Positions 23,482 through 31,158 of a stretch of 31,297 nt of DNA are shown piece after piece (position 1 is the first letter of the stretch; each line of letters opens with the position of its first letter). Origin of the DNA: DASPLX01 sp035627375 (GTDB lineage Bacteria > Pseudomonadota > Gammaproteobacteria > Burkholderiales > Burkholderiaceae_D); assembly GCA_035627375.1 (NCBI GenBank), contig DASPLX010000066.1:1-31297 (forward strand). Direction: 5' to 3'. The translations under genes and the position numbers were made by a program. The notes below the pieces were generated by a model, which saw nothing but the letters and a program-made list of their open reading frames with translations, was not told the DNA's origin and made no database searches.

Positions 23482-24702
23482 ATGAACATCGAACCCGAGA
23501 AAAACGACCGCAAGCGGAGCTTCGACGAAGAGTCTCCTTCCTCCAACAAGCGGAGCCAGACGCCGTCGCAGAATTCCTTCCATCCCAACCTGTTCTCTGG
23601 AATGCTCCAGACAGGCAACGGCCACCAGCCGATGATGGATTCCACCATTTCTCTCCTGAACAAGCGCGACGAATTCCTGGCCTTGAAGTACAAGGGACTG
23701 CGCGACGATTTCGTGACGAACAAACGCAAGAAACTGGCGAAGCTGGAGCCGGTCGACCTGCCGCAGAAGCGGTCGCGGGACGATCTCGCGCCCTTTGTCT
23801 ACGACACGGGCAAGCAGGAGAAGCTCGACAACCAGGTCAAGTACGGACCCAAGGCCACGCTCGACAAAAAGGAGCTGACTCGTCTGAGCAGCCATTTCGG
23901 CGGCGACGTCGGCGAGCGGTTTACGCAATATTCAAACAAGCGCAAGGACTACGTCGATGCCGCCGAGAAGGCCAATCGGCCGCTCACCCTCCAGGAGCAC
24001 GACGTGAAGATGGGCAAGGATCCCGGTTCGACCAGCATCAACCACATCATCGCCAGCGGTACCGGGCAGAATATGTTCAACCGCATGACATTGCAGTTCC
24101 TCGACGGAGAAAAATCGACCCGCAAAGACAACATCCAGAAAGCCACGGCCTCCGTGGAGTCGGGCAAGGGGGGATTCGAGGGGTTGTTCGCCAATGCCGA
24201 AAAGATGCGACAGCGCACGGCGAGCCGCAAGGAAGTGCTCAAGGGCCTGGCGCAGCAGGCCGCCGCCGTCGGCCGGATGACCGGGGTGGGACGCGAAATC
24301 CTCAAGGAAGAATCCGCCGACCAGGGCTATGGCAAGAAGAGCCACGGCGCCATCGAGCACGAGGGCAAGCGTAACGCGATGATGAAGGACGTGCTCAACG
24401 CTTTCCAGGGCAAGCACGAGGATACGCGCATGAATTCCTACAAGTCCTTCATGAAAAACACCTTCGACTCGACCGGCAACCTGCGGCTCGGAAACGGCAA
24501 GGCCAACGGCCGCGTCAGCACCGGGTTCGATATGCCGCTCAACGCCGACCTCAAGCCCACCCAGCGCGGGCTGCGGCTCCTGGAGGCGCACGAGACATTC
24601 GGGATGCCGAACATGCTCGACGGGAGCAAGAAGGGCTCGGGAATCTTCACCACCACCAAGAGCGGCAAGCTGCTCACCAGCAGCATCGAAAAAAAGAAAT
24701 GA
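23482..24702 (+). CDS. Large hydrophilic orphan protein, effector-like
   Basis: A 406-residue protein I do not recognise. It has no signal peptide or membrane segment and is rich in Lys, Asn, Ser and Asp. The N-terminus (about 8-30) carries two basic clusters, DRKRSF and SNKRSQ, spaced like a bipartite nuclear targeting signal. The middle has predicted helices (SSHFGGDVGERFTQYSNKRK; INHIIASGTGQNMFNRMTL), and the C-terminal third has GRVSTGFDMPLNADLKPTQRG. The composition is typical of secreted bacterial effectors or of phage-like structural proteins. The ATG at 23482 has a GGAG site; an upstream extension was rejected. No secretion system gene is in the window. Confidence 0.65.
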   Translation: MNIEPEKNDRKRSFDEESPSSNKRSQTPSQNSFHPNLFSGMLQTGNGHQPMMDSTISLLNKRDEFLALKYKGLRDDFVTNKRKKLAKLEPVDLPQKRSRDDLAPFVYDTGKQEKLDNQVKYGPKATLDKKELTRLSSHFGGDVGERFTQYSNKRKDYVDAAEKANRPLTLQEHDVKMGKDPGSTSINHIIASGTGQNMFNRMTLQFLDGEKSTRKDNIQKATASVESGKGGFEGLFANAEKMRQRTASRKEVLKGLAQQAAAVGRMTGVGREILKEESADQGYGKKSHGAIEHEGKRNAMMKDVLNAFQGKHEDTRMNSYKSFMKNTFDSTGNLRLGNGKANGRVSTGFDMPLNADLKPTQRGLRLLEAHETFGMPNMLDGSKKGSGIFTTTKSGKLLTSSIEKKK

Positions 24703-24703
24703 T

Positions 24704-24721
24704 GGCGGCCCGCAGGCCGCC
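24704..24721 (-). terminator. Hairpin terminator between convergent genes
   Basis: GGCGGCC and GGCCGCC pair perfectly around a CGCA loop. On the minus strand the hairpin is followed by a T-rich run (complement of the A-run at 24689-24699), so it should end the cytochrome transcript five bases past its stop codon. Confidence 0.65.
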
Positions 24722-24726
24722 CGCTG

Positions 24727-26397
24727 CTATTGATTCCTGCGCAACTGCTTGACGGTCTTCCGCTCGCTCGCCGGCGCCTGGGATTGCTGGTAGGCCTGCC
24801 ACTGCATCCACTGCTGGAGCGAGATGGACAGCTGGAGCGAATAATCGAGCGCGATCCAGCTCGTCTGCGCGGGGTCGCCGTAGTTCGGAACGCCGTTGCC
24901 CATGACATTCACTTCGCCGCTCGGGGTTTTCACCGTCGTGTTGAACGAGGCGCCGGCCATCACGTTGGCGAAATAGATCGAGTCGATCGCCGAGAACGAG
25001 ACGTCGTTGATTTCGGTGGCGGCGGTTCCCGTGCGGTCGAGACCCTGTTTCAACAGTCCGACGATCGGCGCCACCGACTGCTTGGTCATCGGCGTCGACG
25101 AGAACTGGGCGAGCAAGGGCGGCGTGACGAGATTGTTGTCGGGCACGGAAGCCGTGCCGTGGCAAGACATGCAGGAACTGTTGGCGTTGTCCGCCGGACC
25201 GTTCAAGCGATGATTGGAACCCAGGTGGCCCATCCGCTGCACCGTGCCGGTTCCGCCATACGAGTTCAACTCATCGGCCACATCCCAGAAAATCACCGCT
25301 TCCTTGAAGCCGTTCTTGCGCGGGTTGGGCGGGTAGTCGTAGGCGAGCTTGCCGGGCGGCGGCGTGTCGTTGCCCCACATCAGGCCCAGCAGGCTCAGCC
25401 GATGCCAGGGATTCTTGACCTTGGCCTTGCGCACGCCATCGGCGACGAAGGTGCCGTAGACCCAGCCGGTTTCCTTCGCGCGGCTGTCGCGGATGGCGAT
25501 GTCGAACTGCAGCAGCTTGACATCGTTCCACTTGGCGTAGCTGCGCGGGCATTGCTGGCTCTCTTCCACCATCGTGCACTGGCCGCCGCTTTTCGAGACG
25601 CAGCCGCAAAAGGACGGATCGGAAATGTTCGCGTTCCAGGTCGGCATGTTCGCCAATACCGGCAATTGATCGAGGGTCGCGGTGTTGAACAAGGGCTTCG
25701 CGATCACCGCGCCTTCCAGGAAGCTGATGTTCGCTTTCGGCACCTTGGCCGTCCCGTCCTTTTGCCACACCGTTCCCACGGTGTAGGCGGCCGTCGCGTT
25801 ATAGATCGCGACCGCCCACATGGTGGTGCTCGCCGTGCCGGTTCCGGACTTGATCGAGAAGGTGACCGGCGCCTCGCGCGTCAAACCGTGGATGAATTCG
25901 CGGCCGCTCAAGGCATCGTAGGTCTGGAAGGGCATGTGGAACCAGGGACGGACCGGATTCCTGCAGACGTCGAAATCGACGCGGCCCGGCTGATTGACGT
26001 TCCCCGCGAGCGCGTATTCGAACACCAGCTCCGCATATTCCCGGGCCAGCTTCGCCTTCTTGTCTTGGCTGGTCGCCGGATCGAACATGGCATCGAACCT
26101 TGACGCGCGCCACGGCTGGTTGGCCTTGTCGTCGACCGGCTGGCGCGGGAAGTCGTCCGACAATCTGAAGACCGGGCCGGAATAAGCGCCGGTGGGGGCA
26201 TTGGTCAAAGTCTGCCCTTTCCACATCTCTGCGAATTTCGGATTCATATCCTGCCAATACGACGGATAGGTGCCGGTGCAGGTGTCGACCGGCACATAGG
26301 GCTTCGACGGCGAGGAAGACTTGGCGTCCGCCGCCAGGGCGTTGCCCGCCGTCAGCGCCGAGACGGCCGCGAAGAGCATTGCTCGGAAAATTTTCAT
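24727..26397 (-). CDS. Exported mono-haem c-type cytochrome family protein
   Basis: A 556-residue periplasmic protein with a signal peptide (MKIFRAMLFAAVSALTAGNALA). One haem-binding motif, C409-M-S-C412-H413, lies two-thirds along. The long part before it has several paired cysteines (FCGCVSKSGGQC) and a beta-rich pattern, and does not look like a simple cytochrome. Related large single-haem proteins occur in environmental proteobacteria without a known reaction; an oxidative or peroxidase-like activity is possible but unproven. AAAGGG lies before the ATG. The S1/P1 nuclease gene ends 49 bp upstream on the same strand, so the two are probably one transcript. Confidence 0.8.
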   Translation of the reverse strand: MKIFRAMLFAAVSALTAGNALAADAKSSSPSKPYVPVDTCTGTYPSYWQDMNPKFAEMWKGQTLTNAPTGAYSGPVFRLSDDFPRQPVDDKANQPWRASRFDAMFDPATSQDKKAKLAREYAELVFEYALAGNVNQPGRVDFDVCRNPVRPWFHMPFQTYDALSGREFIHGLTREAPVTFSIKSGTGTASTTMWAVAIYNATAAYTVGTVWQKDGTAKVPKANISFLEGAVIAKPLFNTATLDQLPVLANMPTWNANISDPSFCGCVSKSGGQCTMVEESQQCPRSYAKWNDVKLLQFDIAIRDSRAKETGWVYGTFVADGVRKAKVKNPWHRLSLLGLMWGNDTPPPGKLAYDYPPNPRKNGFKEAVIFWDVADELNSYGGTGTVQRMGHLGSNHRLNGPADNANSSCMSCHGTASVPDNNLVTPPLLAQFSSTPMTKQSVAPIVGLLKQGLDRTGTAATEINDVSFSAIDSIYFANVMAGASFNTTVKTPSGEVNVMGNGVPNYGDPAQTSWIALDYSLQLSISLQQWMQWQAYQQSQAPASERKTVKQLRRNQ

Positions 26398-26446
26398 GGG
26401 TATTCCCTTTGAGTGGGTGGAAAACGGGTGGAAGGCTTACCGACGA

Positions 26447-27478
26447 CTAATCCGGCCAGAGGGTCTTGAGCAACTGGGCCAGCCGGGCTCCGCCCTTGAT
26501 GACCTGTTGCTTCTGTATGTTGCGCATGGTCTGAAGATAACTGCGCCGGTCGTGGTAGCTGACCGGCCATCCGTTGTCGCCCCTGGCCGAGAACTCGACG
26601 TTCTGGAACGCCTGCTGGGCGACGACGATGGTGTCGCCGGCCCAGCTCTCGGCCCAGAGCATGTAGTCGCCGTTCGTGGTGCCGACCCGCTTCGCCTGGG
26701 TGACGAGCGAATTCATCGCGTCGGGATCGTTCAGAGCGAACTTCGTCTTGTCCCACTGCGAATGCAGGTTGCCGCCGGTGCCGACGATCACGTTGCCGCC
26801 GGCCGTGTCGGTCGCCGGATCGAATGCGCCGGCATCCGGATTGACGACCGCGCCGTCCTGCGGATCGAGATAGATCGCGCCGACGTGCAGCGGCTGGTGC
26901 AGGTCGCCCACGAAATGGGCGAGCAGCATCAGCGCTTCTCTCTTGCCGGCGATATTGAAGGGCGCCGGACACGGTTTGCCCTGGAGGACCCGGAGCGCGG
27001 CATTGATCGCGTGGACGATGTCGTAGTCGTGGGCGCCGACATACTTGGAAGCATAGCTGTCGTGCTCGACGTCGATGTCGGCGAAGTGGAACGACTTATG
27101 GCACTCGGCATTCTTGCCGGCGTAGAGACAGTTCGAATGGTTGCGTTGCGCGTAATCCTTCATCGCGGCCTTGCCGGCGGCATCTTCGAAGATCGCGCAG
27201 GCCTGGACGCGGTACTTGCCCGGGTCGTAGGCGAAGCCTTCGTTGGGATGGATGCCGCGAACGCAATCGGCCCAGACCGAGACCGTCTGCAGGGTCAGCT
27301 GCTGGCCGCCGGCCGTGCCCAGTATCGACTTGACCTTGGCCTCGGCCTTCGACCCCTGCAGCAGAAGATTGGCGATGGCGCCGACGGTTTGATGGCCGTT
27401 CTCGCCCCAGGCAAAAGCCTGCGCGGACAATACCAACCCCACGGCCGCGAGCGCGGCCGCAAGCCATCTCGAACGCAT
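26447..27478 (-). CDS. Secreted S1/P1-type zinc nuclease
   Basis: A 343-residue exported nuclease. After the signal peptide (ending AQAFA) the mature protein starts with Trp24 in WGENGHQ, where the N-terminal Trp and His29 bind zinc. Other ligands are recognisable: Asp71 (VWAD), His131 (HFADID), His188 and Asp192 in AHFVGDLHQPLH with His198, and His239/Asp243 in NLHSQWD. This full trinuclear zinc set predicts activity on single-stranded nucleic acids and 3'-nucleotides, supplying phosphate or attacking foreign DNA or RNA. GGGAGG precedes the ATG. Followed by the cytochrome gene. Confidence 0.92.
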   Translation of the reverse strand: MRSRWLAAALAAVGLVLSAQAFAWGENGHQTVGAIANLLLQGSKAEAKVKSILGTAGGQQLTLQTVSVWADCVRGIHPNEGFAYDPGKYRVQACAIFEDAAGKAAMKDYAQRNHSNCLYAGKNAECHKSFHFADIDVEHDSYASKYVGAHDYDIVHAINAALRVLQGKPCPAPFNIAGKREALMLLAHFVGDLHQPLHVGAIYLDPQDGAVVNPDAGAFDPATDTAGGNVIVGTGGNLHSQWDKTKFALNDPDAMNSLVTQAKRVGTTNGDYMLWAESWAGDTIVVAQQAFQNVEFSARGDNGWPVSYHDRRSYLQTMRNIQKQQVIKGGARLAQLLKTLWPD

Positions 27479-27604
27479 AGAAACCTCCCTGATTGTTGTT
27501 GTCGAGTCGACGTTTTTTTACGGCGGAACGACGCTCGAGAGCGGATTCGTTTTTCCCTGCACCAACAGTTGCGGAGGCTCGCACGGCTATCCCGGGAGTT
27601 CAAC

Positions 27605-27620
27605 CTGTCAAGCTTGACAG
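27605..27620. promoter_or_regulatory. 16-bp perfect palindrome in a divergent promoter region
   Basis: CTGTCAAGCTTGACAG is fully self-complementary. It lies halfway between the nuclease start (27478) and the start of the divergent low-complexity protein (27749). A dimeric repressor or activator site for one or both genes is the simplest reading; no regulator gene adjoins it. Confidence 0.45.
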
Positions 27621-27748
27621 CTTGCGGATGGATAGGCTTCGAGGCTGCGGTTCGCAACATGATCGCCCTCGGCTACCCGTTGAGGTAGCATCACATAGGC
27701 TTCGTGTTGGTCATGGCGGTCGGATAAAACAAACAGAAAGGGAAGGCG

Positions 27749-29044
27749 ATGAGCGACGGCGCGGGAGGAGGGGGCGGATCGAGAAAGGAAGGCCCCGGCA
27801 AGGTCCCGCCCGGCTCGAAGCCGGCGCCTCCCAGGGGCGGCGCCGGGGGGCCGAGAAGGGAAAGCCCGATGCGGATGTCGGAGCCTACAGGGCATGCCAG
27901 GCCTGCATCGGCGGCCGGCGGCACGGGGTTATCCCCTCCGCCGGAATCGCCCGGCAAGCCGGGGCGAATCGCCGCCACGGCGGCATCGGTCTCGAAACCT
28001 TCCGTCGGCGACGCTCCTCACGGCGCGCCAGGCTTCAGCGCGATCGGTCCCAGTGCGGGCGGCGCCGCATCGTCGCCTGCCGCGGGTGGCTGGGCCGCGT
28101 TCGCGAAGTCGCAGAGAGACCAGTATGGCTCGCAGCCCGCCTCGACGCACGCCGCGGCAGGCGCCGGAGTAAGCTCGACGCTGTCGCCGATGAGCGCGGT
28201 CACGCGGGCTAAACCCGCCTCCGCCGTGGAAGATCCGAGCGCCGCCCGAACCGGGCATGCCGCGAGCGGCGCGATGACCAGCCATGGAGCATCGGCCCCC
28301 GGCGGGAGTGCGCGCGAGTCGATCCCGGCGCCGACCTTCGTCCGTCCGGAGGGCGTCCATCCGGAGGTCCGGGCGCGCGGATATCCGTTGGGCTTTGAAA
28401 GCATGGAGCAATTCAGGGACTTGACGAGGCCGGTTGCGCAGGCGAACAGAGAGGGGACGGTGATCGTTTCCGGCAGTTCCGTCACCGGATTCAGCGCGAA
28501 AAAGGGCACCGCGTTCGACAAGAACCCGTCCAAACCCAAGAGCGATATCGACGTCGGCGTCGTTCGCCGGCCTACCGATCCTGCGTGGGATCACATCAGC
28601 GACGATCGAGGATTTCCAGTCGGCGCCATGCGTACCGTCGAACGCCAATATGGGGCAGGCGTCCAAAGCGCCTTGGGCCGGCAGTCTGGCATCAAGTTTT
28701 TCGACGACCGGCAGATCGCACGGGATGGACGCAGCTACATGGTGCGGCCCCACACGCCGGAGCGTTTGCGTGGCGGCGCCGGCGGAGCAAGCAGCGGCGG
28801 CGTCGCGGCGTCCGCCGCCGGCGGTCCGGTCGGCGCTAGCGCACCGCCCGCCCGAGCGTCTCACGGTGGCGCGCCCGGCAGCGCCACGCCGGTTGGCGCT
28901 GCGCCAGCCGGCGCTACGCCGGCCGGCAGCACATCCGCCGGTGGCAAGCCTTCCGGCGCCGGCCACACCTCCGGGCCCGGATCCGTCGGAAGCGGCCCTC
29001 GGTCTGGCGGCGGAAGCGCGCCGAGCGGCGGCACGAAGCTGTAG
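27749..29044 (+). CDS. Low-complexity protein with nucleotidyltransferase-like core
   Basis: A 431-residue protein. Residues 1-195 and 342-431 are low-complexity, rich in Gly, Ala, Pro and Ser. The core (about 198-340) looks folded. It contains SGSSVTG (241-247), then SDIDVGVV (265-272). A Gly-Ser loop followed by an Asp-x-Asp pair (266, 268) on a strand is the signature of the polymerase-beta nucleotidyltransferase fold, seen in antibiotic modifiers, antitoxin/toxin enzymes and interbacterial toxins. No signal peptide. The flexible flanks resemble linker regions of secreted effectors. GGGAAGG precedes the ATG. The reaction, target and any partner are unknown; no immunity gene is apparent. 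Confidence 0.6.
   Translation: MSDGAGGGGGSRKEGPGKVPPGSKPAPPRGGAGGPRRESPMRMSEPTGHARPASAAGGTGLSPPPESPGKPGRIAATAASVSKPSVGDAPHGAPGFSAIGPSAGGAASSPAAGGWAAFAKSQRDQYGSQPASTHAAAGAGVSSTLSPMSAVTRAKPASAVEDPSAARTGHAASGAMTSHGASAPGGSARESIPAPTFVRPEGVHPEVRARGYPLGFESMEQFRDLTRPVAQANREGTVIVSGSSVTGFSAKKGTAFDKNPSKPKSDIDVGVVRRPTDPAWDHISDDRGFPVGAMRTVERQYGAGVQSALGRQSGIKFFDDRQIARDGRSYMVRPHTPERLRGGAGGASSGGVAASAAGGPVGASAPPARASHGGAPGSATPVGAAPAGATPAGSTSAGGKPSGAGHTSGPGSVGSGPRSGGGSAPSGGTKL
28857..29037 (+). repeat. Imperfect low-complexity repeats in the coding tail
   Basis: Short imperfect GC-rich units encode a Gly/Ala/Pro/Ser/Thr tail with recurring GA-P-G and PAG(A/S)T steps (for example PVGAAPAGATPAGSTSAGG). They probably arose by slippage. 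They lie inside the reading frame and keep it open. Confidence 0.6.
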
Positions 29045-29202
29045 CCCGCGCCCCGCGCAAGGACGAGAGCCTTGATTCCGCGAACGAACCGGGCCCGAAA
29101 ACCTCGTCGTGAAGGCAAGGGATGCTCGTCGATTTCCAATCGTGGATGCTAAGCTGCAAGGAAATCAAGACTCGTCGCGGCTTAAACAAGGAGACAAGGA
29201 AC

Positions 29203-29859
29203 ATGAGAAAACTGGTGGTGGGAACGTTCACGACGCTGGATGGCGTCATGCAAGCCCCCGGCGGCCCCGACGAGGACCGCGACGGCGGCTTCCGGCACGG
29301 CGGCTGGCTGGTGCCCTATTTCGATGAAAAATTCGTCGATATCATGACCGAGTGGACGTTGCGCGCCGGAGCCTTTCTTCTCGGCCGCAAGACCTACGAC
29401 ATCTTCGCGGGCTCCTGGCCCAATGCCACCGACCCGAACGACGAGATCGCCAAGGCGCTCAACACCCGGCCGAAATTCGTCGCCTCCAGGACGCTCGATC
29501 AACTCCATTGGAACAATTCAAGCCTGCTCGAGGGCGACGTTGCCCAAGAGGTCGCGAAGCTCAAGGCGCAGGAGGGCGGCGAGATCCAGGTCCACGGCAG
29601 CGGCAATCTGATCCAGACGCTGCTGCGGCACGACCTCGTCGATACCCTGCGCATTTGGCAGTTTCCCGTCGTTCTCGGCACCGGCAAGCGGCTGTTCGGA
29701 GAAGGCACGATTCCGCTCGGCTTTCGCCTGGTCGAGACGCAGTTGAACACGACCGGCGCGGTGCTGCATGTTTACGAGCGCGCGGGCGGCCTCAAGTACG
29801 GCGAGGTGGAGGTCGGGCAGGAGACGGTGATCTTCGATTCGGGGCCGGCGCTTGGCTGA
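29203..29859 (+). CDS. Dihydrofolate-reductase-like protein (RibD C-terminal family)
   Basis: A 218-residue protein of the DHFR-like/RibD-C group. The opening MRKLVVGTFTTLDGVMQAPG is typical, as are LLGRKTYDIFAGSWP (about 63-77), IQVHGSGNLIQTLLRHDLVDTLRIWQFPVVLGTGKRLF and the closing strand. It should bind NADPH; the substrate in this branch is usually unknown. It is not the essential folate DHFR. The ATG at 29203 follows ACAAGGAAC. It stands alone, 158 bp after the nucleotidyltransferase-like gene. Confidence 0.88.
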   Translation: MRKLVVGTFTTLDGVMQAPGGPDEDRDGGFRHGGWLVPYFDEKFVDIMTEWTLRAGAFLLGRKTYDIFAGSWPNATDPNDEIAKALNTRPKFVASRTLDQLHWNNSSLLEGDVAQEVAKLKAQEGGEIQVHGSGNLIQTLLRHDLVDTLRIWQFPVVLGTGKRLFGEGTIPLGFRLVETQLNTTGAVLHVYERAGGLKYGEVEVGQETVIFDSGPALG

Positions 29860-29864
29860 CGTAT

Positions 29865-29886
29865 GAAGGCGCGCCGTTACGCCTTC
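29865..29886 (+). terminator. Weak hairpin after the DHFR-like gene
   Basis: GAAGGCG pairs with CGCCTTC around an eight-base loop, starting five bases after the stop codon. No T-run follows, so termination strength is uncertain. The 29887-30029 stretch that follows holds no recognisable gene. Confidence 0.4.
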
Positions 29887-30029
29887 GATGTCAGTGCTTG
29901 TTGATCAGCGCGGACGAAGGCATGCCTCATTGAGGTTCTCCCGATGAGGACGGCATGGCGCAGAGCTTTCTCCAAGACGAGGCGGATGCGTAAATGCCAC
30001 TCGCCGGCCGGCGGGGCGGCGGTGTGCGG

Positions 30030-30371
30030 CTATTTGGAAAGCTTGGCGATCGCCTGCGTTGCCAACCGGTCCAGCATCTCGATGTACTGAGAGCCGCGCC
30101 CCTCCAGGGCGATCAAGTCGGAAATGGCCTCCGCCGGGCACTCCTTCGTCAGAACGAGGCAATTCTTCATCACGCGCACACGCACGCGGGAGCTGGGCGT
30201 GAAGCCGGCTTCCTGCAGCCAGCGGCCGCGCAAACGGATCCAGGGAATGTGGGGTTCCTTCTCCGGGTAAAGGGACACGGTGAGGAAACGCTCGTGAACG
30301 CGCGGTCCATCGGCATCGAACGGCTCTCGCCGAACATCGCTTCCCGATGATTTCGACTTCTTCTTTTTCAT
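30030..30371 (-). CDS. SymE-like type I toxin
   Basis: A 113-residue protein. After a lysine-rich start, residues 43-75 follow SymE closely: PWIRLRGRWLQEAGFTPSSR, then VRVRVMKNCLVLT. SymE has an AbrB/SpoVT-like fold that evolved into a toxin, reported to cut or bind RNA and to condense the nucleoid in E. coli, and is normally kept off by an antisense RNA. The leader before the ATG is pyrimidine-rich (CCTTTCCCTCTCCTTGC) and lacks a ribosome site, consistent with poor or controlled translation. A symR-like antisense RNA could not be located. An XRE regulator is divergent 207 bp away. Confidence 0.8.
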   Translation of the reverse strand: MKKKKSKSSGSDVRREPFDADGPRVHERFLTVSLYPEKEPHIPWIRLRGRWLQEAGFTPSSRVRVRVMKNCLVLTKECPAEAISDLIALEGRGSQYIEMLDRLATQAIAKLSK

Positions 30372-30439
30372 GCAAGGAGAGGGAAAGGAATGCCGAAATT
30401 GGCAAAACCGATTCTCGCTTCGCGACGCAGGACTTGTCC

Positions 30440-30455
30440 ATTAACTATAGTTAAT
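30440..30455. promoter_or_regulatory. 16-bp palindrome between symE-like and XRE genes
   Basis: ATTAACTATAGTTAAT is perfectly self-complementary and AT-rich in an otherwise GC-rich region. It contains a -10-like TATAGT on both strands. A -35-like TGGAAC lies 16 bp before it on the minus strand, so it may be part of the symE-like promoter. It is a good candidate operator for the XRE protein. Confidence 0.55.
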
Positions 30456-30578
30456 AGCGCGACGGGTTCCAGCGATGCAATGGTTTTCCCGCTCGCGAAA
30501 CTAAGGAAGTCTTAGCACGCGCATTCCAATAAACGTGGAAGATGGAGTGAATATGTATCGTGAAGAGCGGGGATCGAT

Positions 30579-30833
30579 ATGGGTGCAAGGCGAGAGTCGT
30601 TCAATACGTCAGTTGGGCGGGAAGGGGATTCCGCCTCCGCGCGTTTGGCGCGTAATTTGCGTCGGCGCCGGATTGAATGCGCTCTATCGCAGGAGGCGTT
30701 GGCGGCGCAGGTGGGATTGTCGCAAACCTATTTGTCGCAAGTCGAATGTGGAAGCAGGAACGTCTCCCTCGATAAGATAGAAAGACTGGCGGAAGCGTTG
30801 CAGATCGATGTGGTTGATCTTTTGGGTTTGTAG
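30579..30833 (+). CDS. XRE-family helix-turn-helix regulator
   Basis: An 84-residue DNA-binding protein. After a flexible start of about 20 residues comes a Cro/CI-type helix-turn-helix: LARNLRRRRIECALSQEALA, AQVGLSQTYLSQVECGSRN (recognition helix) and SLDKIERLAEALQIDVVDLL. No second domain follows. Such small proteins regulate toxin-antitoxin modules, restriction systems or mobile elements. The start codon is uncertain because the ribosome site is weak. It sits between the symE-like gene and a gene cut by IS66; a palindrome 124 bp upstream is its likely site. Confidence 0.85.
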   Translation: MGARRESFNTSVGREGDSASARLARNLRRRRIECALSQEALAAQVGLSQTYLSQVECGSRNVSLDKIERLAEALQIDVVDLLGL

Positions 30834-30857
30834 CGACGTATTGGAGAGATATGTCGA

Positions 30858-31158
30858 TCAAGCCGATTTTGCGGTGAACAAGATATCGTAAAGAGCTTCG
30901 ATACTCGCAATCGGACTGAACTGACGAAGCGGAAGCACGCGAATGTTGGGACGCACAGGCTTTGTGCCCGATGAATTCGCCCTCGTATGCTTCGCGATCT
31001 TCAAGTGATCAATGGATGGAAGAGGTTCGCCGGGCTGTCCGCCAAAGAACAAGAATGGCCCCAAGGCCAGGGTGGCAGGATCGAAACGGGTCCAGATGAC
31101 GCAACCGGACGGCTTGCCTGCAAGGTCGATATGAATTGTACAAGTTGTGATTTGATCC
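30858..31158 (-). pseudogene. Gene of unknown function truncated by IS66
   Basis: About 100 codons remain of a protein I do not recognise. It reads from the IS66 end without a stop: TCTIHIDLAGKPSGCVIWTRF, then FFGGQPGEPLPSIDHLKIAKHT and an ending LYDILFTAKSA. No start codon with a ribosome site exists in the native part; the only possible start is a GTG within the IS66 terminal repeat. The amino acid pattern looks like a real soluble alpha/beta protein. It converges with the XRE gene and may have been its partner. Confidence 0.65.

Noticed and set aside
24730..26103. 457-codon open frame on the plus strand
   Set aside because: Antisense to the haem-motif cytochrome gene; Arg/His-rich with no recognisable domain.
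26321..27688. 455-codon open frame on the plus strand
   Set aside because: Antisense to the S1/P1 nuclease with its full zinc-ligand set; composition is shadow-like.
28857..29037. Possible CRISPR-like or satellite array
   Set aside because: The units are short, imperfect, in frame and encode a Gly/Ala/Pro tail; there are no spacers.
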